A stretch of DNA of 64,000 nt from Anaeromyxobacter paludicola (GTDB lineage Bacteria > Myxococcota > Myxococcia > Myxococcales > Anaeromyxobacteraceae). Location of the stretch: the NCBI RefSeq assembly GCF_023169965.1, contig NZ_AP025592.1, positions 248,001 to 312,000 of the forward strand, in the 5' to 3' direction. Below the pieces are notes generated by a model. The model had not been told where the DNA came from and did not search any database. It saw only the letters and a program-made list of their open reading frames with translations. Within the stretch, counting starts at the first letter, position 1. Each line of letters begins with the position of its first letter. The position numbers and the translations under genes are program-made. Shown here piece after piece: positions 42,428-50,607 of this stretch.

Positions 42428-44068
42428 GTGCCCGGCACCTTCGGCAAGTACCGCGTCGTGGCGCCCCTCGCGTCGGGGGGCATGGCCGACGTGTACCGGG
42501 CCGAGCTGCCGGGCCCCGGCGGCTTCGTGAAGGAGGTCGCGCTCAAGGTGGTGCGCGGGGGCGGCGACGCCGCCGCGGTCGCGATGTTCGTCCAGGAGGC
42601 GCGGCTCGCCTCCCGGCTCGGCCACGCCAACATCGTCCAGGTCCTCGACTTCGGGCGCGAGGGCGATCGCTGGTTCATCGCCATGGAGCTGGTGCGCGGC
42701 CACAGCCTGCGGCAGGTGGTGGAGCGCTGCCGGGCGGAGGGGGTGCGCTTCGGGCTGCCGCGAGCGGTCCAGGTGGGCATCGAGGTGGCGCGGGCGCTCG
42801 CCTACGCCCACCGGCTCCGCGAGGAGGGGCGGCCGGCGGGGCTCGTGCACCGCGACGTCTCGCCGCAGAACGTGCTGGTCTCGTTCGAGGGAGAGGTGAA
42901 GCTCGCCGACTTCGGGATCGCGCGGGCGGTGAGCGCGGGCGAGCTCACGGCGCCGGGCACGCTCAAGGGGAAGCTCGCGTACATGGCCCCCGAGCAGGCG
43001 CGCGCCGAGCCGGTGGACGGCCGCGCCGACGTCTTCGCCCTCGGGGTGGTGCTCTGGGAGCTGTGCGCCGGGCGGCGGCTCTTCGCCCGCGACGGCGACG
43101 CCGCCACGCTCGCCGCGGTCACCTCCGGCGAGCCGATCTCGCGCCCGTCCGAGTGGAACGAGCTCGTCCCGCCGGCGCTCGACGAGGCGATCGCGTCGGC
43201 GCTGGCGCGCGACCCGGCGCGCCGGACCGGCTCGGCGGAGGCGCTCGAGCGGGAGCTGGCCGAGGTGCGCCACGCCCAGGGGTGGCGGCCGGAGGACGTG
43301 GACCTGCGTCCGCTGATGCGGCGGCTGTTCCCGGACGGCGCCGCCGGGCCGACCCTGCCGCGGGCGCGGCGCGCCGAGGCCGAGCCCGAGGCGCCGGGAG
43401 GGCGCGAGCGGACGGCGGTGATGCCGGCGGCGCGGCGCGGGGGAGGGGAGCCCGCCGCGGCGGCGCCGGCGGAGCCGACCGAAGCGCCCACCCTCACCCT
43501 GGCCGACCGGCGGCGGCCCCGTGCCGCGCTGCTCGCGGCGGGCGCGCTGGTCGCCCTCGGCGCGGCCGGGCTCGGGTGGCGCGCGCTCGCGCCGGGCCGG
43601 AGGCGGGCGGACCTGCCGAGGCCGGCCGGATCGGCGGCGGTGGCGAGCCCGCCCTCGGCAGAGCCGACGCGCCCCGAGCCCACCCCGGCGGCCGCGGCCA
43701 CTGCCGTGACCGGCGCGAGCCCGGAGCCCACCGCGGTGGCCGCGCCGGGCCCGGATGCCGCCGCCGCCGTGGCCGCGCCGCGCCCGTCGAGCGCCCCGGC
43801 GACGAGCCCGGCCGCCCCGCCCGCCCTCGTCCCCGCGTCGCCTCCCGCCGCGACGGACCGGGATCCCGCGACGCTGACCGTGAACGCCTGGCCCTGGGCC
43901 ACGGTGCACGTGGACGGCGAGGTGGTCGGCGAGACGCCCCGGCAGCTCCGCCTCGCCCCCGGCCGGCACCGGATCGAGCTGACGCACCCCAGGCTCCCGA
44001 GCGTCGTCCGGGAGCTGGAGCTCGCCCCGGGCGCGCGCCGCACCTGGTCGGCCACGCTGAAGCGCTGA
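42428..44068 (+). CDS. Ser/Thr protein kinase with membrane segment and PEGA domain
   Basis: A 546-residue Hanks-type kinase. GKYRVVAPLASGGMADVYRA (Gly loop), EVALKVV (Lys), GLVHRDVSPQNVLVSF (catalytic loop, myxobacterial S-P-Q-N variant), KLADFGIARAV, YMAPEQAR and the following lobe to ~290. A membrane segment (ALLAAGALVALGAAGLGWRA, ~365-385) separates it from a Pro/Ala-rich extracytoplasmic linker and a C-terminal PEGA domain (ATLTVNAWPWATVHVDGEVV, GETPRQLRLAPGRHRIELTH). GTG start at 42428; TACACT ends 8 nt before it, so the leader may be minimal. Alternative upstream GTG at 42377. Confidence 0.9.
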   Translation: MPGTFGKYRVVAPLASGGMADVYRAELPGPGGFVKEVALKVVRGGGDAAAVAMFVQEARLASRLGHANIVQVLDFGREGDRWFIAMELVRGHSLRQVVERCRAEGVRFGLPRAVQVGIEVARALAYAHRLREEGRPAGLVHRDVSPQNVLVSFEGEVKLADFGIARAVSAGELTAPGTLKGKLAYMAPEQARAEPVDGRADVFALGVVLWELCAGRRLFARDGDAATLAAVTSGEPISRPSEWNELVPPALDEAIASALARDPARRTGSAEALERELAEVRHAQGWRPEDVDLRPLMRRLFPDGAAGPTLPRARRAEAEPEAPGGRERTAVMPAARRGGGEPAAAAPAEPTEAPTLTLADRRRPRAALLAAGALVALGAAGLGWRALAPGRRRADLPRPAGSAAVASPPSAEPTRPEPTPAAAATAVTGASPEPTAVAAPGPDAAAAVAAPRPSSAPATSPAAPPALVPASPPAATDRDPATLTVNAWPWATVHVDGEVVGETPRQLRLAPGRHRIELTHPRLPSVVRELELAPGARRTWSATLKR

Positions 44069-44233
44069 GCCGCGGCGCCCCTCGCTGCCCTCCGCCGCTG
44101 GCGCGGGAGAGGGGAGGAGGCCGCGCCGAGCCGCGGCGCCGCTGCGCCCCCTCCCTGACCGTCGGGACCCGGCCGCCGGGGGCGCGGGCCCCCCCCTCCC
44201 GCCCCCATCGCCCCGCCCCAGGGCGCTTCCCCG

Positions 44234-44262
44234 TTGACGCGATCACTTGAGTGTATTAGTTT
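44234..44262 (+). promoter_or_regulatory. promoter of the MerR-like gene
   Basis: TTGACG (44234-44239), 17-nt spacer, TAGTTT (44257-44262); leader about 57 nt. The 44230-44330 stretch is markedly AT-richer than its surroundings. Confidence 0.5.
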
Positions 44263-44267
44263 CGCAG

Positions 44268-44300
44268 TCAACTTTTCAGTGGCTGATTTTGAATAGTTGA
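44268..44300. promoter_or_regulatory. inverted repeat downstream of the MerR-like promoter
   Basis: TCAACT (44268-44273) and AGTTGA (44295-44300), separated by 21 nt, lie at the predicted start site and within the leader of the MerR-like gene; possible autoregulatory operator. Confidence 0.35.
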
Positions 44301-44325
44301 TCTCGACGCGACGACACCAACCGAA

Positions 44326-44838
44326 ATGGGCTTCCTCCTTCCACCGGCCGAGATCGAGCGCATCGAGCGCGAGCGCGCCGCCGGCATCACCAGCCGGGAG
44401 GTGGTCGAGCTGTTCGGGGCGCGCGGGGCGCGGCTCTCCGAGGCCACCTTCCGCAAGTACGTCCAGGCGGGGCTCCTGCCGCGGAGCCGCCGGGTGGGGC
44501 GGAAGGGGAAGCACACCGGCTCGACCGGGCTCTACCCGGTCTCGGTGGTGCGCCGGATCGACCTCATCAAGCGGATGCTGGCCGAGGGGCTCACGCTCGA
44601 GGACGTGCGCGGCTCCTTCGTCGCGCTCCGGATGCGCATGGACGAGGTGGAGTCGGGCCTCTCCGGCCTGGTGGGCGAGCTGGAGCGGAAGGCGCGGGCG
44701 CACCCGCGGCGCCGCGAGGTGGAGCAGGAGCTGGCGCGCGCGGTGCGCGAGGTGAGGACCGCGCTGCGGCGGATCGAGAAGGTGGGCGGGAGGGTCGCGG
44801 TGGTTCCGGCGTCGCCGGACGCCAGCCGCGCGAGCTAG
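44326..44838 (+). CDS. MerR-like DNA-binding regulator
   Basis: A 170-residue protein. After an N-terminal helix ([20 protein letters not shown]) a winged-helix MerR-type region follows: [60 protein letters not shown]. The Y-V-x-x-G-L-L-P and L-x-x-G-x-T-L-x-x-V patterns are those of MerR-family regulators. The C terminus is a basic amphipathic helix, probably a dimerising coiled coil; no metal- or ligand-binding Cys set is seen. No Shine-Dalgarno precedes the ATG. Promoter and inverted repeat upstream suggest autoregulation. In several myxobacteria such genes precede a sigma-like gene, as here. Confidence 0.65.
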   Translation: MGFLLPPAEIERIERERAAGITSREVVELFGARGARLSEATFRKYVQAGLLPRSRRVGRKGKHTGSTGLYPVSVVRRIDLIKRMLAEGLTLEDVRGSFVALRMRMDEVESGLSGLVGELERKARAHPRRREVEQELARAVREVRTALRRIEKVGGRVAVVPASPDASRAS

Positions 44839-44918
44839 GGCCGGTGCGCGGGGCGCGCCGGTCGAGGTGCAAGGACGGCCCGCGGCAGCGGGCGGGTGAG
44901 TGGGAAGGGAGGCTCGGG

Positions 44919-45470
44919 ATGAGCGAGGCGAGGCGGAACGACGGGGACGAGCAGTTGCCGGTGGGGCCGGAGGTCGCGGGCGAGGAGCTCGAGGAGGGCC
45001 GCCGCGGACGGCGCCGCTCCAAGACGATGTCGCGCAAGGAGATCGCGCGCGAGCTGCGCAAGCAGCGGGCGCTCGGGATCGTGGACTCCGAGCTCCAGGA
45101 CGTGATCCAGGAGATCGCGTCGGTCCGGCCGCGCTCGCGCGCCGAGTGCGCCAACGGGCCGCGGCCGTGCATGTTCGTCTCCTGCAAGCACCACCTGTAC
45201 CTGGACGTGAACCCGGCCACGGGCTCCATCAAGCTCAACTTCCCGGACAAGGAGATCTGGGAGATGGCCGAGACCTGCGCGCTCGACGTCGCCGACCGCG
45301 GCGGGATCACGCTCGAGGAGGTGGGCGGGATCATGAACCTCACCCGCGAGCGGATCCGCCAGGTGGAGACCCGCGGCCTCATGAAGCTGCGGGCCGTCAC
45401 CGAGGAGGAGCCGCAGGTGAAGGGCCCGTACGAGCGGCTGCCGTACGACGACGCCGAGGATCTCGACTAG
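44919..45470 (+). CDS. sigma-region-4-like DNA-binding protein with cysteine motif
   Basis: A 183-residue protein. The C-terminal part ([33 protein letters not shown]; ~130-162) is a sigma70 region 4 helix-turn-helix. No region 2 is present, so it is not a complete sigma factor. The middle holds [20 protein letters not shown] with Cys77, Cys84, Cys89 and two His, a likely metal or redox site. The N terminus is acidic then Arg-rich ([20 protein letters not shown]). ATG at 44919 chosen for GGGAGG upstream. Probably a transcription regulator that binds -35-like DNA; co-directional with the MerR-like gene 80 bp upstream. Confidence 0.7.
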   Translation: MSEARRNDGDEQLPVGPEVAGEELEEGRRGRRRSKTMSRKEIARELRKQRALGIVDSELQDVIQEIASVRPRSRAECANGPRPCMFVSCKHHLYLDVNPATGSIKLNFPDKEIWEMAETCALDVADRGGITLEEVGGIMNLTRERIRQVETRGLMKLRAVTEEEPQVKGPYERLPYDDAEDLD

Positions 45471-45555
45471 CTTCGGCGGGGTCCCTCCCTCCGCAGCCGG
45501 AGGTCGAGGGGCCCTCCGCGCGCGGGGCCGGCCGGCGGCGGCGCGCCGGCCGTTC

Positions 45556-45584
45556 TTGAAACGCGCCGCCGCGGCGGGTAAGAG
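45556..45584 (+). promoter_or_regulatory. promoter of purH
   Basis: TTGAAA (45556-45561), 17-nt spacer, TAAGAG (45579-45584). Leader about 24 nt with GGAGG 7 nt before the ATG. No purine-riboswitch-like structure in the short leader. Confidence 0.6.
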
Positions 45585-45614
45585 TGGCACCCCCAATCCC
45601 CTGGAGGTGCTCAC

Positions 45615-47189
45615 ATGGTCCGCCGCGCCCTGCTCTCGGTCTCGGACAAGACCGGGCTCGTGGAGTTCGCCCGCCGCCTCGCCGCCCTCGGCGTCGAGAT
45701 CCTCTCGACCGGCGGCACCGAGCGCGCCCTCTCCCAGGCCGGCGTCCCGGTGATCTCGGTCGGCGCCTACACGCAGGCCCCGGAGATCCTGGGCGGCCGC
45801 GTGAAGACGCTCCACCCCCGCGTGCACGGCGGCATCCTCTACCGCCGCGGCCTCGACACCGACGAGGCCGACGTCGCCACGCGCGACATCCCGCCCATCG
45901 ACCTCGTGGTGGTGAACCTCTACCCGTTCCGCCAGGCGGTCGCGGCCGGCAAGCCCTTCGCCGAGTGCGTGGAGGAGATCGACATCGGCGGCCCCACCAT
46001 GGTCCGCAGCGCCGCCAAGAACGCGGCCCACGTGGGCGTGGTGGTGGACCCGGCCGACTACGGCCGCGTCGCCGACGAGCTGGAGGCCGCGAAGGCGCTC
46101 TCCGACGGCACCCGCTTCTACCTGATGAAGAAGGCGTTCGCGCACACCGCCGCCTACGACGCCGCCATCTCCGAGTACCTGACCGCCCGCGAGGCGCCGG
46201 CGGCGGAGCCGGCCCACTTCCCCGGCACGCTCGCCGCGGTCTACGAGAAGGTGCAGGACCTCCGCTACGGCGAGAACCCGCACCAGGCCGGCGCGTTCTA
46301 CCGCGCGGGGCAGGAGCCGGAGGAGCCGACGGTGGCCTTCGCCCGCGTGCTGCAGGGCAAGGAGCTCAGCTACAACAACCTCGTCGATCTCGAGTCGGCC
46401 CTCGCCTGCGTGAAGGAGTTCGACGAGGTCGCTGCCGTGGTCATCAAGCACAACACCCCGTGCGGCGTGTCGCTCGGCCAGAGCCCGGCCGACGCCTTCG
46501 CCCGCGCCCGCGCCTGCGACCCGGTCTCGGCCTTCGGCGGGATCGTGGCCCTCAACCGCGCGGTGGACGCCGCCGCGGCCAAGGAGCTGACCGACCTCTT
46601 CCTCGAGTGCGTCATCGCGCCGGGGTACGACGACGAGGCGCGCGCGCTGCTCGCGGCGAAGAAGAACCTGCGCCTGCTCGCGGCCCCGCGGCTCGCCGAG
46701 CCGCGCCAGGGCTGGAAGCGGCGGCCCGAGGAGGCCCGCGAGCTGCGCTCCATCCCGGGCGGCCTGCTGGTCATGGACCGCGACCTCGGGGCGGTGCGGC
46801 GCGAGGAGTGCCGGGTGATGACGAAGCGCGCCCCCACCGAGCAGGAGTGGAGGGACCTCCTCTTCGCCTGGAAGGTGGTGAAGCACGTGAAGTCGAACGC
46901 CATCGTCTTCGCGCAGGGCGACCGGACCACCGCCATCGGCGGCGGGCAGACGAGCCGGGTCGAGTCGGTGAAGACCGCCGTGATGAAGGCGCAGCTGCCG
47001 GTGAAGGGCTCCTCGGTCGGCTCCGACGCCTTCTTCCCGTTCGCCGACGGCGTCGAGGCGATCATCGCGGCGGGGGCGACCGCCATCATCCAGCCGGGCG
47101 GCTCGATGCGCGACGCCGAGGTGATCGCCGCCGCCGACGCGGCCGGGATCGCCATGGTGGCGACCGGGATGCGCCACTTCCGCCACTAG
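45615..47189 (+). CDS. purH: bifunctional AICAR transformylase / IMP cyclohydrolase
   Basis: A 524-residue enzyme for the last two steps of IMP synthesis. The N-terminal IMP cyclohydrolase domain shows LLSVSDKTGLVEFARRLAAL, STGGTERALSQAGVPVISV, GGRVKTLHPRVHGGILYRRG and DIGGPTMVRSAAKNAAHVGV. The C-terminal transformylase (~200-524) shows LRYGENPHQAGAFYRAGQEP, KELSYNNLVDLESALACVKE, AVVIKHNTPCGVSLGQSPAD with the catalytic Lys-His, and SDAFFPFADGVEAIIAAGAT. Monocistronic from its own promoter, facing a CheY-like gene; purD and purE follow 0.5 kb later. Confidence 0.97.
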   Translation: MVRRALLSVSDKTGLVEFARRLAALGVEILSTGGTERALSQAGVPVISVGAYTQAPEILGGRVKTLHPRVHGGILYRRGLDTDEADVATRDIPPIDLVVVNLYPFRQAVAAGKPFAECVEEIDIGGPTMVRSAAKNAAHVGVVVDPADYGRVADELEAAKALSDGTRFYLMKKAFAHTAAYDAAISEYLTAREAPAAEPAHFPGTLAAVYEKVQDLRYGENPHQAGAFYRAGQEPEEPTVAFARVLQGKELSYNNLVDLESALACVKEFDEVAAVVIKHNTPCGVSLGQSPADAFARARACDPVSAFGGIVALNRAVDAAAAKELTDLFLECVIAPGYDDEARALLAAKKNLRLLAAPRLAEPRQGWKRRPEEARELRSIPGGLLVMDRDLGAVRREECRVMTKRAPTEQEWRDLLFAWKVVKHVKSNAIVFAQGDRTTAIGGGQTSRVESVKTAVMKAQLPVKGSSVGSDAFFPFADGVEAIIAAGATAIIQPGGSMRDAEVIAAADAAGIAMVATGMRHFRH

Positions 47190-47228
47190 GGGGCGGCGGC
47201 GGGCGGGGCGGCGGCCGGTCCCCGGCCG

Positions 47229-47627
47229 TCAGCCCTGCGCCGGCGGGGAGGGCGGCCCTCCCAGCAGGCCGTCCACCGCCTGCTGCAGCCTGGGCCCGGT
47301 GATCGGCTTCAGCACCAGGGCGTCGGCGCCGACCTCCTGCGTGCGCTGCGCCCCCTCCTCCTCGGTGAGCTGCCCCGTGAGGAGCACGACCGGCAGGTCG
47401 CGGACCCGGGGATCCGCCGAGGCGCGGAGCTCGCGGACGAAGGTGAGCCCGTCCTTTCGCGGCATCACCACGTCCACGATGACGAGGTCCATCCGCTCGC
47501 GGTGGACCAGGTGCAGCGCCTGCTCGCCGTCGGCCGCCTCCGCGAACTCCCGGTCCGGCCCGGCGAGGTACAGCTTCACGATGGCGCGGATGGTCGGGTT
47601 GTCGTCGACGATGAGGATCGCGGCCAT
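47229..47627 (-). CDS. single-domain response regulator (CheY-like)
   Basis: A 132-residue receiver domain: ILIVDDNPTIRAIVKLYLAG with the acidic pair, LVIVDVVMPRKDGLTFVREL with the phospho-acceptor Asp52, VVLLTGQLTEEEGAQR with the Thr switch, and ADALVLKPITGPRLQQAVDG with the conserved Lys. No output domain; a short Pro-rich tail (GGPPSPPAQG) ends it. The orphan context, between purH and purD on the opposite strand, gives no hint of its kinase or target. Confidence 0.9.
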   Translation of the reverse strand: MAAILIVDDNPTIRAIVKLYLAGPDREFAEAADGEQALHLVHRERMDLVIVDVVMPRKDGLTFVRELRASADPRVRDLPVVLLTGQLTEEEGAQRTQEVGADALVLKPITGPRLQQAVDGLLGGPPSPPAQG

Positions 47628-47714
47628 CGCGCCACCTTCCCTGGGGCGGCGATCCTAGCCCCGAAAGAGAAGGGCATGGAAAAAATCCGCGCGGTGAGAT
47701 AACCGGGACTCATC

Positions 47715-48974
47715 ATGCGCATCCTGGTGGTCGGCTCCGGCGCGCGAGAGCACGCGCTGGCCTGGAAGATCTCGCAGAGCCCCCTCGCGACGGCCGTCCT
47801 CTGCGCGCCCGGCAACCCCGGCATCGCCCAGGTGGCGAAGCTCGTGGCCATCGCCGCCGACGACGTGGAGGGGCTCGCGCGGTACGCCCGCGGCGACGCC
47901 ATCGACCTCGTGGTGGTCGGGCCGGAGGTGCCGCTCGTGAAGGGGCTCGCCGACCGGCTCCGCCAGGAGGGCATCCCGGTCTTCGGCCCCGACGCCGCCG
48001 CGGCCGAGATCGAGGGCTCCAAGGCGTTCGCCAAGGAGGTGATGGCGGCGGCCGGCATCCCCACCGCCGCGTACGCGGCCTTCACCGAGCTCGCCCCCGC
48101 GCTCGAGTTCGCCCGGGCGCGCGGCGGCCAGGTGGTGGTCAAGGCCGACGGCCTCGCGGCCGGCAAGGGCGTGGTGGTCTGCGGCTCGGTCGCCGAGGCC
48201 GAGGCGGCGCTGCGCGACATGCTGGTCGGCCAGGTTCACGGCGCCGCCGGCGCGCGGGTGGTGGTGGAGGAGCGGCTCGAGGGGCCCGAGGCGAGCTGCA
48301 TCGCCCTCGTGGACGGCGAGCGGGCCGTGATGCTGCCGGCCGCCCAGGACCACAAGCGGGTGGGCGACGGCGACGCGGGCCCGAACACCGGCGGCATGGG
48401 CGCCTTCTCGCCCACCCCGCAGGTGGGGCCGGAGCTCCTCGAGGAGGTGCGCCGGACCGTCATCCTGCCCGCCCTGCGCGAGCTCGCCCGCCGCGGCCGG
48501 CCGTTCCGCGGCGCGCTCTACGCCGGCCTCATGCTCACGCCCGAGGGGCCGCGGGTGCTGGAGTTCAACGCCCGGCTCGGCGACCCGGAGACGCAGCCGC
48601 TCCTGATGCGGGTGGCCGGCGACCTCGTGCCGGTGCTCCTCTCGGCCGCCAACGGCGATCTCGAGGGCGTGGAGCTCGCCCTCGATCCCCGGCCGGCGGT
48701 CGGGGTGGTGCTGGCCGCGGAGGGCTATCCGGCCAGGGTGACGCTCGGCGACGGCATCACCGGGACCGAGGGGCCCTTCGGCGAGGGGGTGCAGGTCTTC
48801 CACGCCGGCACCTCCCGCACCACCGACGGGCAGCTCGTGACGTCCGGCGGCCGCGTGCTCACCGTGTGCGCCGTGGGGCGCGACATGGGCGACGCCCGCG
48901 CCCGCGCCTACGAAGCCGCCGCCCGCATCCAGTTCCGCGGGCGGCATCACCGGAAGGACATCGGCCTCAAATGA
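47715..48974 (+). CDS. purD: phosphoribosylamine-glycine ligase
   Basis: A 419-residue ATP-grasp enzyme (GARS) that joins glycine to phosphoribosylamine. Seen: MRILVVGSGAREHALAWKIS, NPGIAQVAKLVAIAADD, LVVVGPEVPLVKGLADRLRQ, FGPDAAAAEIEGSKAFAKEV, VVVKADGLAAGKGVVVCGSV, AAQDHKRVGDGDAGPNTGGM and LEFNARLGDPETQPLLMR. GATAAC lies 11 nt before the ATG and the RBS is poor, as for other short-leader genes here. Overlaps purE as ATGA. Confidence 0.96.
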   Translation: MRILVVGSGAREHALAWKISQSPLATAVLCAPGNPGIAQVAKLVAIAADDVEGLARYARGDAIDLVVVGPEVPLVKGLADRLRQEGIPVFGPDAAAAEIEGSKAFAKEVMAAAGIPTAAYAAFTELAPALEFARARGGQVVVKADGLAAGKGVVVCGSVAEAEAALRDMLVGQVHGAAGARVVVEERLEGPEASCIALVDGERAVMLPAAQDHKRVGDGDAGPNTGGMGAFSPTPQVGPELLEEVRRTVILPALRELARRGRPFRGALYAGLMLTPEGPRVLEFNARLGDPETQPLLMRVAGDLVPVLLSAANGDLEGVELALDPRPAVGVVLAAEGYPARVTLGDGITGTEGPFGEGVQVFHAGTSRTTDGQLVTSGGRVLTVCAVGRDMGDARARAYEAAARIQFRGRHHRKDIGLK

Positions 48975-49480
48975 ACCCCAAGGTCCTCATCCTCATGGGC
49001 TCCGACTCCGACTTCGAGGTGATGTCGGAGGCCAGGAAGGCGCTCGACGAGCTCGGCGTCCCGAGCGAGCTGCACGTCTCCTCCGCCCACCGCACGCCCG
49101 AGCGGACCGCGCGGTACGCCCGCGAGGCGGCCGGGCGCGGCATCGAGGTCGTCATCTGCGGGGCCGGCGCCGCCGCCCACCTCGCCGGCGTGGTCGCCGC
49201 CGAGACGGAGCTCCCGGTGCTCGGGGTGCCGCTCGCCGCGAGCGACCTCTCCGGCCTCGACGCCCTGCTCGCCACCGCCATGATGCCGGGCGGCGTGCCG
49301 GTGGGGACGCTCGGCATCGGCAAGGCGGGGGCCAAGAACGCCGGCCTCTTCGCCGCCCGTATCATCGCCCGCGCCGACGCCGCCGTGGGCGAGCGGGTCC
49401 GCGCCCAGCGGGAGAAGATGGCCCGCGAGGTCGAGGCCAAGGACGCCGCGCTGCAGGAGCGGCTCGCCGGGAAGAAGTAG
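48971..49480 (+). CDS. purE: N5-carboxyaminoimidazole ribonucleotide mutase
   Basis: A 169-residue class I PurE that interconverts N5-CAIR and CAIR. Seen: KVLILMGSDSDFEVMSEARK, ELHVSSAHRTPERTARYARE, VVICGAGAAAHLAGVVAAET and the following GVPVGTLGIGKAGAKNAGLF. The SSAHRTP and GxGAAAHL motifs shape the active site. The start ATG overlaps the purD stop. PurK, the usual partner, is not in the window. Confidence 0.95.
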   Translation: MNPKVLILMGSDSDFEVMSEARKALDELGVPSELHVSSAHRTPERTARYAREAAGRGIEVVICGAGAAAHLAGVVAAETELPVLGVPLAASDLSGLDALLATAMMPGGVPVGTLGIGKAGAKNAGLFAARIIARADAAVGERVRAQREKMAREVEAKDAALQERLAGKK

Positions 49481-49488
49481 CGCCGCGC

Positions 49489-50607
49489 TTGTCAGCGCTC
49501 GACCGATACCTCGCCCGCGAGATCCTGCTCCCCTTCGGCGCGGGGCTGCTCTTCCTCACCCAGCTCCTGCTCGCGACCCAGCTCCTGTCGCAGGGCGACG
49601 TGCTCCTCGGGGCGGGCGCCTCCTTCCGCGATCTGGGGCTCGTCTGCCTCGACCTGCTGCCGCACCTCATGGGCTACGTGCTGCCCGTCGCCTTCCTGCT
49701 CGGGGCGGTGGTCGGGGTGGGGCGGCTCGCCGAGGACCGCGAGCTGGTGGCCCTCTCAGCGGCCGGGCTCGCCCCCTCGCGCCTGGTGCGCGTCCCGCTC
49801 GCGCTCGGCGCGCTCGCCTCGGCCGCGGCGCTGGTCCTCTCGCTGCAGGCGGAGCCGGCGGGCCTCCGGGCCGCCCGGGCCCGCCTCGACGACCTCATCA
49901 AGCGCAACGTCACGAGCGAGGTCCGCTCCGGCACCTTCTTCGAGGAGATCCCGGACGTCACCCTCTACGCCGAGAAGGTGCAGCGGGACGGCTGGCGCCA
50001 CGTCCTCGTGAGCGACCGGAGCGATCCGGCCGCGCCGCTGCTGGCGCTCGCCGAGGGAGGGAAGCTCCGGCCGGCCGAGGGCGGCACGCTCGAGCTCGTG
50101 CTCACGCGCGGCGAGGCCCACCGCGAGGAGCTGGCGCAGGGCGAGTACGTCACCGCCCGGTTCCGCCAGGGCGTGATCGACGTCGGCGTCGGCCAGACGC
50201 TCGAGGAGCGGAACCGGCTGGTGGGCTCGCCCTTCGAGCTCACGCCGGGCGAGATCGTCCGGCTGGCCCGCCGCGCCGACGCCGCCACCCCTCCCAACCC
50301 CGAGGAGGCCCGCCGCTGGCGCACCTTCCTCCACCGGCGCATCGCCGGCCCCCTCGCGCTGCTCGCCTTCGCGCTCCTCGCCGTCCCCATCGCGGCGTCG
50401 CGCCGCGGCGGGCGGGCCTTCGGCTACGTGGCGACGCTCCTCGCGGTGGTGGGCTACTACGCCGTGCTGCGGGTGGGGGAGGGGCTCTCGCAGCGCGGCG
50501 CGCTCCCGTACTGGCTCGGGCCGGAGCTCGCCAACCTCGCTTGCGCGGCGGCCGGCCTCGCCGCCATCGCGCTCACCAACCGGCGCGGCGCGGGGGCGGT
50601 CCGGTGA
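49489..50607 (+). CDS. lptF: LPS export permease LptF
   Basis: A 372-residue YjgP/YjgQ-family membrane protein of the LptB2FG exporter, which extracts LPS from the inner membrane. Membrane segments at the N terminus (LPFGAGLLFLTQLLLATQLL, LLPHLMGYVLPVAFLLGAVV, LVRVPLALGALASAAALVLS) flank a periplasmic beta-jellyroll (~120-270), followed by RIAGPLALLAFALLAVPIAA and two more segments. RYLAREILLPF is the family N-terminal signature. The start appears to be TTG at 49489, eight bases after the purE stop. Overlaps lptG as GTGA. Confidence 0.9.
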   Translation: MSALDRYLAREILLPFGAGLLFLTQLLLATQLLSQGDVLLGAGASFRDLGLVCLDLLPHLMGYVLPVAFLLGAVVGVGRLAEDRELVALSAAGLAPSRLVRVPLALGALASAAALVLSLQAEPAGLRAARARLDDLIKRNVTSEVRSGTFFEEIPDVTLYAEKVQRDGWRHVLVSDRSDPAAPLLALAEGGKLRPAEGGTLELVLTRGEAHREELAQGEYVTARFRQGVIDVGVGQTLEERNRLVGSPFELTPGEIVRLARRADAATPPNPEEARRWRTFLHRRIAGPLALLAFALLAVPIAASRRGGRAFGYVATLLAVVGYYAVLRVGEGLSQRGALPYWLGPELANLACAAAGLAAIALTNRRGAGAVR

